From NCBI GenBank assembly GCA_964389305.1, contig CAYMEK010000006.1, positions 1 through 64,000 of the forward strand: 64,000 nucleotides of DNA, in the 5' to 3' direction. Position 1 is the first letter of the stretch. The number at the start of each line of letters is the position of its first letter. Position numbers and translations under genes: made by a program. Below the pieces are notes generated by a model. That model did no database searches. It was not told where the DNA came from and saw nothing but the letters and a program-made list of their open reading frames with translations. Origin of the DNA: CAYMEK01 sp964389305. GTDB taxonomy: Bacteria > Spirochaetota > Spirochaetia > SZUA-6 > DRHE01. This document shows positions 57,310 to 64,000 of the stretch, in pieces.

Positions 57310-59202
57310 ATGAAAATACGCTGCCGGGTAAGCCCCCGACTATCCACAGCGGTTCTATTTCTCTCTTTGACTTGTTTCGTTGCAGCCCAGGGCAGGGAAT
57401 ACGTAAAACAGCACTACTGGAAACAGGAGTGCCTGATCCCGATGCGGGACGGGGTCAGACTGTTCACGGAGGTGTATATACCCAAAGATCTTTCCCGAAG
57501 ATACCCTATTATGCTCAAGCGTACTCCGTACGGTCTGGGTACCTACGGCGCGGACAGCTACAAGTCCTCCCTGGGACCTTCACCGGGATTCACCCGGGAA
57601 GGGTACATCTTCGTCTATCAGGACATTCGGGGCAAGTTCCGCTCCGAGGGTACTTTCGTGCATCACCGACCCTACCTGTCCGCCAAGTCTGGTGCCCGGG
57701 ACACAGACGAAGCAAGCGACAGCTATGACAGCATCGAATGGCTGCTCGAAAACATTCCGGGCCATAACGGCCGGGTCGGACAATGGGGCATCTCCTATGC
57801 GGGCTGGCTTACGGTGATGTCTTTGATCGAGCCTCATCCCGCTCTGCGGGCCTGCTCGCCCCAAGCCAGTCCGGCGGACCAATTTATCGGCGATGATTAC
57901 TATCACAACGGCGCGTTCCGCCTGATGTACGCCTTCGACTGGACCTGGCAGTGCGGCCAACTCCGGGAGGGACTCACGGAGACAGGATTTGGACCTTACC
58001 CGTACGGCTCCGCCGACGGCTATCGTTTTTTCCTCGAGCTCGGTCCGATCGCCAACGTGAACAACAGCTGTTTCAACCGCCGGATACCCATGTGGAACGA
58101 GCTGCTCGAGCACTGGATCTATGACGAGTACTGGCAGAGCAGGAACGTGCTCAAGGATCTGAAGAATATCCGCTGTCCGGTTCTCAACGTAGTCGGTTGG
58201 TTCGACGTTGAGGATTTCTACGGCCCCCTCAGCATCTACCGCACTATCGAGACAACCAGCCCCGGCAACCGGAGCATCCTGGTCATCGGACCCTGGAGCC
58301 ACGGAGGATGGGTCGTTCGAGACGGATCCAGTCTCGGGGCCATCGACTTCGGCTCTGAAACATCGACCTACTTCCGGGAGCAGGTGGAGCTGCCCTTCTT
58401 CGAATATTACCTCAAGGACACAGTCGACCCGCAGCTTCCGGAAGCCCTGGTCTTCGAGACCGGCGGCAACCGCTGGCGGTCCTACGATCATTGGCCGCCG
58501 AAGGAGGTCGCGACCCGCGGGCTGTATCTGCAGCCCGGATCTAAGCTCACCTTTCAGCCTCCTCAGCGGAATCAGGACGGGCAATACGACTCCTTTATCA
58601 GCGACCCGGGCGAGCCAGTCCCCTACAGCGCGGAAGTCGGAGTATTGCAGGGACATCTTTGGGCGGTCGAGGATCAAAGGTTTGCAGCCTCCCGGCCGGA
58701 TGTGCTGGTCTACCAGACAGAGGTCCTTGAAAAAGCGGTGACGGTTGCCGGCCCGATCGTCGCCAACCTGTACGTGGCGGCTTCAGGAACCGACGCAGAC
58801 TGGGTGGTCAAGGTTATCGATGTCTATCCGGAGGACCAACCGGGTAGCTGCTCCGACACCAGCCCGGATGCCGGCCAGAGATCCATGAACGGATATCAGA
58901 TGCTCCTGACCGCCGACGTATTTCGCAGTAAGTTTCGCCACGGCTTCTCTCGACCCGAGCCTCTCGTACCCGGCGCGGTTACCGAAATAGAGTTCAGCCT
59001 CCTGGACAAGCACCATACCTTCCTGAAAGGACACCGGATCATGGTGCAGATCCAAAGTAGCTGGTTTCCTCTGATCGACAGGAACCCTCAGACCTTCGTT
59101 GCCATCCCCGAAGCGCTGGAAGCGGATTTCCAGATCGCCAGCCATAGGGTGTACCATTCATCCGGTTACCCTTCTCACCTCGATCTTCCGCTTTTGGAAT
59201 AG
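57310..59202 (+). CDS. CocE/NonD-type alpha/beta hydrolase (X-Pro peptidase S15-like), exported
   Basis: I chose ATG 57310, with GGAG seven bases before it; it begins a signal peptide (LSTAVLFLSLTCFVAAQG). The mature part starts IPMRDGVRLFTEVYIPKD; FVYQDIRGKFRSEGTF and the nucleophile Ser162 in GQWGISYAGW identify the S15/CocE family. The acid/base part is seen in VLNVVGWFDVEDFYG and GPWSHGG. A C-terminal beta-sandwich follows (LYVAASGTDADWVVKVIDVYP). It hydrolyses peptide or ester substrates outside the cytoplasm; the substrate is unknown. It lies between epmA and efp. In-frame codons from 57079 extend the frame into epmA but look unlike a protein start. Confidence 0.93.
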   Translation: MKIRCRVSPRLSTAVLFLSLTCFVAAQGREYVKQHYWKQECLIPMRDGVRLFTEVYIPKDLSRRYPIMLKRTPYGLGTYGADSYKSSLGPSPGFTREGYIFVYQDIRGKFRSEGTFVHHRPYLSAKSGARDTDEASDSYDSIEWLLENIPGHNGRVGQWGISYAGWLTVMSLIEPHPALRACSPQASPADQFIGDDYYHNGAFRLMYAFDWTWQCGQLREGLTETGFGPYPYGSADGYRFFLELGPIANVNNSCFNRRIPMWNELLEHWIYDEYWQSRNVLKDLKNIRCPVLNVVGWFDVEDFYGPLSIYRTIETTSPGNRSILVIGPWSHGGWVVRDGSSLGAIDFGSETSTYFREQVELPFFEYYLKDTVDPQLPEALVFETGGNRWRSYDHWPPKEVATRGLYLQPGSKLTFQPPQRNQDGQYDSFISDPGEPVPYSAEVGVLQGHLWAVEDQRFAASRPDVLVYQTEVLEKAVTVAGPIVANLYVAASGTDADWVVKVIDVYPEDQPGSCSDTSPDAGQRSMNGYQMLLTADVFRSKFRHGFSRPEPLVPGAVTEIEFSLLDKHHTFLKGHRIMVQIQSSWFPLIDRNPQTFVAIPEALEADFQIASHRVYHSSGYPSHLDLPLLE

Positions 59203-59243
59203 CCGGACGAAGAAGGAAATCCCGCCGAGCCGGGAGGGCAATC

Positions 59244-59273
59244 TTGAAACGAGCGGGGAAACTGAATTAGGAT
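59244..59273 (+). promoter_or_regulatory. Candidate promoter of efp
   Basis: TTGAAA (59244-59249) and TAGGAT (59268-59273) are separated by 18 bases. AGAGG at 59282-59286 is the ribosome-binding site, six bases before ATG 59293. Confidence 0.48.
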
Positions 59274-59292
59274 AGGCTACAAGAGGATACTT

Positions 59293-59856
59293 ATGATTCG
59301 AGCCGGTGCAATTTCCAAGGGAACCTTCCTTTTGATCAAGAACGAGCCCTATCTGGTTGTAGAGCGGGAATTCGTTAACCCAGGTAAAGGATCGGCATTT
59401 GTCCGCCTGAAGCTGAAGAGCCTGATCTCCGGCCAGGTACTCAAGCAGGTGAACAAGAGCCAAGAGATGCTGGAGGACGTGAACGTGGAGACACGGGAGG
59501 CCCAGTTCCTCTATGCCGACAGCGACAGTTTACACTTCATGGACCTGGAAACCTACGAGCAGTTCACTATGCTGCTCGCAGGCCAGGAAGACAAGAAGCT
59601 TTTCATCCGTGACGGGGATACCGTACAGCTCTCAGTATGGGATGAAAAGCCGATAGATATACTGCTACCCTACAAGATCGTACTGAGCGTTACCGAGGCG
59701 CAGGCCGGTCTCAAGGGAGACACGGTGTCCGGCGCCACCAAGCCGGTGACCCTGGAAACCGGCCTGGTAGTGAAAGTACCCCTGTTTATAAAGGCAGGCG
59801 ACAAGATCCTGGTAAACACGGAAACCCGGGAGTACGTCGAGCGAGTCAACGAGTAG
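59293..59856 (+). CDS. efp: Translation elongation factor P
   Basis: A 187-residue three-domain EF-P: a KOW-like N-terminal domain (MIRAGAISKGTFLLIKNEPY), a central domain (REAQFLYADSDSLHFMDLETY) and a C-terminal OB domain (VKVPLFIKAGDKILVNTETREY). The modified residue should be Lys32 in NPGKGSAF. This is the lysine used by EpmA, not the Arg of EarP-dependent EF-P, which agrees with the epmA gene nearby. EF-P relieves ribosome stalling at consecutive prolines. Confidence 0.97.
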   Translation: MIRAGAISKGTFLLIKNEPYLVVEREFVNPGKGSAFVRLKLKSLISGQVLKQVNKSQEMLEDVNVETREAQFLYADSDSLHFMDLETYEQFTMLLAGQEDKKLFIRDGDTVQLSVWDEKPIDILLPYKIVLSVTEAQAGLKGDTVSGATKPVTLETGLVVKVPLFIKAGDKILVNTETREYVERVNE

Positions 59857-59925
59857 CAGGCGCGAAAAGCTGGACAGCGCTCCCCGCGGGATTTCCGTCC
59901 TCGGGACTGCCGCCGGCTTCGGTGC

Positions 59926-61488
59926 TCATTCCCACCACAGCTCTTCCCCGTTTATATAGAACTCCTCTACGGGCGCTTTGCGACGATGGGCTTCGAGGTG
60001 GTTCACCGCTTCCAGATAGGCCCGCAGGCTAGCCTCGACCACATCGGTGCTGCCGGAATGCCCGTGGTACCTCTTACCCAGGTAAGCCAGGCTGACCGTG
60101 ATCTCCGCCCTGGCGTCCTTTCCCTCAGTGAGATGATCAACCGAGTAAAGAACCAGGCGCGGCTTCACCCCCACCGCCTTGTCCACCGCCCGACAGAGGG
60201 CGTCTACTGGGCCGCTGCCCGTTGCGGATTGCACCAGCACGGCGCCTTCCCTCCTGAGCTCCACGCTGCCTACGGGCAGCACCCCGGATCCGGTCATGAC
60301 ATTGAAGGAAACCAGGTCGTAAATCGCCTGTTGCTCTTCCAGCCGGGCCTGTTCGACCATGGCCTGGACCTCGCTGAGGCTGACGGTCTTCTTGCGTCGA
60401 ACCTGGGTCTGATACAGGCCGTAGACCTTGTCCAGATTTACTCCCTGGCAGTTCAATCCGACGCTCTCGAGCTGCTGCTGGAAGCCCGCGCGGGTCATCT
60501 CCCGGTCGCCGAACAGGGCATCCGCGGGCCGTCCAATCGTCTGCTCGCGCAGAAGCTGCTGCAGACGCTCCGGCAACGCGTCCCTCGCCTCCGAACCCCG
60601 GCTCTGCCGGAAAGCGCACTTGCCCAGAACCGGCTTATTCGGGTGCGCCACTACTCCGGTTAACCGTCCCAGCAGGGCCGAAGTCCTGGATAGCTGGTCG
60701 AGCTTGAGATTATGGCTGAGGTGCAGGCGCTCCGAGAAGGCTTCGACGGCGAACAGCACTTCCTCCAGGGCCGTGTTGCCACCGCGGCCGCCCAATCCAC
60801 CGATAGTTCCTTCCACGTGTCTCGCTCCCGCTTCCAGGCAGGCCACCGTGTTGGCCGTAGCCAGTCCCAGGTCATTGTGAAAATGGACCCCGATACGCAT
60901 CGCCGGGTAATCTTTCAGACGTTCCCTGATCTTGCCGACCAGCGCGGACGCTGCAGCCGGGTGCATGCAGCCGTTGGTATCGGCCAGGTTGAGGACCTGC
61001 GCACCGCCCTCGGCTACTGCCAGCGAGGCCCGAAGCAGAAACTCCGGCTCAGCTTCCCCGATCTCACCCAGCGAGAACTGGACCGGAAAGCCGTAGGGGA
61101 TCGCAGCATCCAGGCAGTGCCTGATCAGCTCCAGGCACTCCGAAGGTTCTATCTCCAGCACGCGTTCCATGAAATAGGGCGAGGCCGGAAGGAATATATG
61201 CGGATAGGGCTTTTCGCTTTTCGACAGCAGGGTGCAGACATCCTCAACGTCCCGGACCACGGCGCGACTCAATGCCGAAATGTGTGGGCCCTTGATCTCA
61301 GTGGTGATGGCCGTCACACTTTCCCTCTCTTCCGGCGAGGCGGCCGGGTATCCGGCATCTATGATATCCACGCCCAGAGAGGCGAGCTGCCTGGCGATCA
61401 CCAGGCGGTCATGCAGATCAAGAACGACGAAAGGCAGCTTATTGCCGTCCCTCAGCGTGGTATCCAGTACTTGAATGGCGTCCGCCAT
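59926..61488 (-). CDS. 2-isopropylmalate synthase-like enzyme (LeuA/homocitrate family)
   Basis: A 520-residue protein with a DRE-TIM barrel, a subdomain and a C-terminal LeuA allosteric domain (from about residue 390; TGSGPVDALCRAVDKAVG). The metal and acetyl-CoA motifs are IQVLDTTLRDGNKLPF, GVHFHNDLGLATANTVACLE, VEGTIGGLGGRGGNTALEE. The motif normally reads LRDGEQ or LRDGTQ; here it is LRDGNK, so the residue after Asn is Lys instead of Gln. It condenses acetyl-CoA with a 2-oxoacid; 2-oxoisovalerate (leucine synthesis) is the best guess, but pyruvate (citramalate) is possible. No other leu or ilv genes are near. Confidence 0.85.
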   Translation of the reverse strand: MADAIQVLDTTLRDGNKLPFVVLDLHDRLVIARQLASLGVDIIDAGYPAASPEERESVTAITTEIKGPHISALSRAVVRDVEDVCTLLSKSEKPYPHIFLPASPYFMERVLEIEPSECLELIRHCLDAAIPYGFPVQFSLGEIGEAEPEFLLRASLAVAEGGAQVLNLADTNGCMHPAAASALVGKIRERLKDYPAMRIGVHFHNDLGLATANTVACLEAGARHVEGTIGGLGGRGGNTALEEVLFAVEAFSERLHLSHNLKLDQLSRTSALLGRLTGVVAHPNKPVLGKCAFRQSRGSEARDALPERLQQLLREQTIGRPADALFGDREMTRAGFQQQLESVGLNCQGVNLDKVYGLYQTQVRRKKTVSLSEVQAMVEQARLEEQQAIYDLVSFNVMTGSGVLPVGSVELRREGAVLVQSATGSGPVDALCRAVDKAVGVKPRLVLYSVDHLTEGKDARAEITVSLAYLGKRYHGHSGSTDVVEASLRAYLEAVNHLEAHRRKAPVEEFYINGEELWWE

Positions 61489-61515
61489 GGCTTACCGTCC
61501 CTTTCCGAGAAATTT

Positions 61516-64000
61516 CTATCCGGGCAGCTTCTGCAGCCACCGGCTCTGAGGGTACTCCCGGCGTAGCTTCTCGAAGAGCTGGCCGGCCCGGTCCTTCTTT
61601 CCCTGCTCCCAATACACCCGGCCTGCGTTGTACAAGCCCTCTTCGGCCAATTCCACGTAATCCGGATAGAGAAAATAAACCTTCAAGTATTCCTCGGCGG
61701 CTTCCAATTTCTTTCCCTGGGTCTCCAGAATGCGGGCGACGCCGAGCTGGGCCGCCGCGCCAGCCCGGTCCGTATTGGCCGCCGTAATCCCTATGAAGAT
61801 ATCGCGGGCCCGCTCCAGCTCTCCCCGGCTACGATAGTACTCGCCCACCAGAAAGTTTACCTCACCGGCGAGCGGTTCTTCTACACCCGCTGCCCTCAAG
61901 GCGCGCAGGATCTCCATGGCGTCTTCCCGGCAATCCGGAAACAGGTAGCGGGCGTACTCGAAGCGTACCCGGTTTTTCAACTCTACCGGCAGCGACCGGC
62001 TGCGCTCCGCCCGTCGGTAGAACTCCTCGAATACATCGCCCTGCTTTCCCGCGCTCCCGGCCAGACTCGCAAGAACAGTACGAATCTCCGCAATCGCTAC
62101 CTCGGTTAGCCCGCCTGTCACGCTCCCTTGCCCCGGCGGATGGGACTCCAGGTAGCGAAGCAGATAGTCTAGAGCGGCCGCCGCCTCGCCGTTGCGTGCC
62201 GCACTTGCTCCTGCCCAGTATAAGGCCGAATCGGCAGCCGGGCTCTCAGGGTATCCCTCCGCCACCCTGAGGAATCCCTGCCGGGCCCGCTCGTACTCTC
62301 CGGACTGGAAATCCTCCTCGGCCAGCTTGAAAAAAGCCTCCGGAGCCAGGGCGCTGTGTGGATACTCCCGGGCCAGGACCTCGAAAGTGACTACGGCCTT
62401 GTCCCTGTCTGCGATCTGCAAGTAGCTGCATCCTTTTTGATAAAGGATTTCCTGGCTCAAGCTTTCCCGATATTGAGGCGGCTGGCTCTCCGAGAGCCGG
62501 AGCGCCCGGTCGAAATATTCGATTCCCTCTGCATGGGTCCCGGACAGGGAGGCACAAAGTCCTGCCCGATAGTAGCTCTCCGCGGTCCTGTGTCCATCCG
62601 GATAGCGCTCGGCGAGCTTCAAAAAGGCCGCTTTTGCCTGGGGCAGCCGGTCGAGCCGGAAATGGCAGAGGCCTTGCCAGAACAGAGCTTCTTCCCCCTG
62701 CGCCGTTCCGTCGAGAAGAACGGCGGCCCGGGCAAAGCTGGCGGCGGCGGCCTCCAGGTGCTCGAGCTTGTAGTGAGTCCGACCCTGATATAACCAGCTT
62801 TCCCCGGCCCAGGGCCTCTGGCTGCCGGAATTCGTATTGCGGGCGAACCAGCGCAGGGCCTGCTCGAAATCACCAGCATTGAAAGAGCCCACCCCTGCCG
62901 CCAAAATCGCCCGGCCGGCCAGCTCCTCGGATGGATTATGCTCGAGTACGGACTCGAAGTACGGCAGGGCTCGTTTGTACTCTCCCCTTTCGCAATAGAT
63001 GTACCCTATGCTGTACTCGCTCTCCGGGAGATAGGCCGATTCGCCGTGCTTCTCCACCAGGAGGAAGAAATCTTTCAGCGCCTCAGCGCTGTCACCATCC
63101 TGCAGCAAGGCGCTGGCCCGGCCGAACAGGTACTCGGCCCTATGAGCGGAGTAGGGATAACGGTTGATAAGCAGCGTGTAGCTCTGCACCGCCTGCCTGG
63201 ACCTGCCGCTGTTCCGGTACAGGGAAGCCAGCAGGCGCAGCGCCTCCTCCCGCTGCCCCGAGGCCGGAAAGCGCCTGCCGAACTCCTCCAGGCGCTGGAT
63301 AGCCTGCTCGCTCCGGCCGAGGTCCGCCAGAGCGACGCCAAGCCGCAACAGGCTGCTTTCGGCGACTCCCGCCTCGCCCTGCAGAGCGTTTTCCAGCGGT
63401 TCCAGGCAGGCTTCCAGCTTCCCGGCCAGGTAGGCGGACAATCCCAGGTTGTAGCTGATTCCCTGCCTGTCTTCCGGCCCTTCGGCCATCTCCAGAGCTC
63501 TCTGGTAGGCGCTGAAGGCCTGGTCGTAGCGCTGGAGGTCGAACAGCAGGTCCGCTTTCAGCCGGGACAGGGGGCTTCGGTAACGTCCGTCGGGAAAGCG
63601 CAGCTCCAGCTCCTCGCAGCTAGCGAGCGCCTCGGCGTGACGGCCCTGTTCGGCCATTATAGCTGCCAGGCGATACAAAGCGGTCTCCCGCTTCTCGAGG
63701 TCGGGCTCCCCGGACAGCACGGCATGGTAGCTTCGTTCGGCTTCGGCATACCGTCCCAGGAAATAGCTGCACTCTCCCGAAAAGAACACCGCCTCGGTGG
63801 CATACGGAGAAGCGGGGAACTCGACCAGGATACGGGTGAAAGAGGTCAGAGCCGAGGCGTAGTTGCCAAGCCTCAGCTCGACCGCTCCCCAGCGGTATAA
63901 AGCCTGGGGCCACAAGGATCTAGCCGAGGGGCTGGCAACGAGCCTGCTATAGCTTTCCCGCGCCGAGTAAAACTCCGAAAGATTTTCTTCGACCATTCCC
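61516..64000 (-). CDS. Tetratricopeptide-repeat protein, 5' end outside window (partial)
   Basis: At least 826 residues made almost entirely of TPR-like repeats of about 34-37 residues (for example LGNYASALTSFTRILVEFP, LGRYAEAERSYHAVL, SGEYERARQGFLRVAEGYPE, LGVARILETQGKKLEAAEEY). The C-terminal repeats resemble the periplasmic YbgF/BamD type of Tol-Pal and outer-membrane assembly helpers. The frame stays open to the last base, and ATG 63996 has no signal peptide, so the true start is probably beyond the window. It lies 27 bases before the LeuA-like gene on the same strand; the function is unknown. Confidence 0.88.
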   Translation of the reverse strand, partial: GMVEENLSEFYSARESYSRLVASPSARSLWPQALYRWGAVELRLGNYASALTSFTRILVEFPASPYATEAVFFSGECSYFLGRYAEAERSYHAVLSGEPDLEKRETALYRLAAIMAEQGRHAEALASCEELELRFPDGRYRSPLSRLKADLLFDLQRYDQAFSAYQRALEMAEGPEDRQGISYNLGLSAYLAGKLEACLEPLENALQGEAGVAESSLLRLGVALADLGRSEQAIQRLEEFGRRFPASGQREEALRLLASLYRNSGRSRQAVQSYTLLINRYPYSAHRAEYLFGRASALLQDGDSAEALKDFFLLVEKHGESAYLPESEYSIGYIYCERGEYKRALPYFESVLEHNPSEELAGRAILAAGVGSFNAGDFEQALRWFARNTNSGSQRPWAGESWLYQGRTHYKLEHLEAAAASFARAAVLLDGTAQGEEALFWQGLCHFRLDRLPQAKAAFLKLAERYPDGHRTAESYYRAGLCASLSGTHAEGIEYFDRALRLSESQPPQYRESLSQEILYQKGCSYLQIADRDKAVVTFEVLAREYPHSALAPEAFFKLAEEDFQSGEYERARQGFLRVAEGYPESPAADSALYWAGASAARNGEAAAALDYLLRYLESHPPGQGSVTGGLTEVAIAEIRTVLASLAGSAGKQGDVFEEFYRRAERSRSLPVELKNRVRFEYARYLFPDCREDAMEILRALRAAGVEEPLAGEVNFLVGEYYRSRGELERARDIFIGITAANTDRAGAAAQLGVARILETQGKKLEAAEEYLKVYFLYPDYVELAEEGLYNAGRVYWEQGKKDRAGQLFEKLRREYPQSRWLQKLPG

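Overview
The window looks like a chromosomal segment from a spirochaete-like bacterium. This is inferred from gene content: two adjacent DUF115 (motility accessory factor) proteins, several CsgG/PEGA-type envelope proteins, an acidic repeat protein, a Gld-type ABC operon and an EF-P/EpmA pair. No rRNA or marker gene fixes the taxonomy. I found no tRNA, insertion sequence, CRISPR array or phage gene. No gene-free gap exceeds 300 bases.

Region 1 (1-7829) is visibly more AT-rich than the rest and is the most unusual part. It holds a 5'-truncated SAM methyltransferase, an AMP-forming ligase with degenerate catalytic motifs, a free-standing acyl carrier protein, a cobalamin-type radical SAM enzyme, and a membrane hybrid kinase that carries HisKA, HATPase, receiver and HD-GYP domains in one chain. 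A second, paralogous cobalamin-type radical SAM enzyme faces them. This resembles a small acyl-modifying biosynthetic island with a built-in sensor and c-di-GMP hydrolase.

Region 2 (7858-14027) is housekeeping: tandem signal peptidase I genes, a PEGA plus sulfatase-modifying-factor membrane protein behind a perfect consensus promoter, smpB followed at once by the tmRNA gene (ssrA), a STAS protein and argA. Region 3 (14167-28092) has a lipid kinase, then a long minus-strand series: two CsgG-like envelope proteins (one with PEGA), a VWA/CsgG-like lipoprotein, a coiled-coil protein, threonine aldolase, mutM and an unknown 699-residue protein. A hexapeptide-repeat protein, a DMT-type transporter and an unknown membrane protein follow.

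Region 4 (28140-39204) has a GH1 glycosidase, an overlapping minus-strand series (pyrimidine-nucleoside phosphorylase, recJ, M23 peptidase, rpsU), recO-thpR, lon, tsaC and a DivIC-like gene. Region 5 (39364-47571) has an acidic repeat protein, a GAF-like protein and the two DUF115 proteins in one tightly packed operon, then a MEMO1 homologue and a membrane protein with a degenerate GGDEF-like domain. Region 6 (47629-64000) has the Gld-like ABC operon, ribonuclease Z, a PreP-type M16 peptidase, epmA, a CocE-type hydrolase, efp, a LeuA-like synthase and a large TPR protein cut by the window end.

Three genes (9769, 14018 and 46375) have promoter-like hexamers so close to the start codon that their mRNAs would be leaderless or nearly so.
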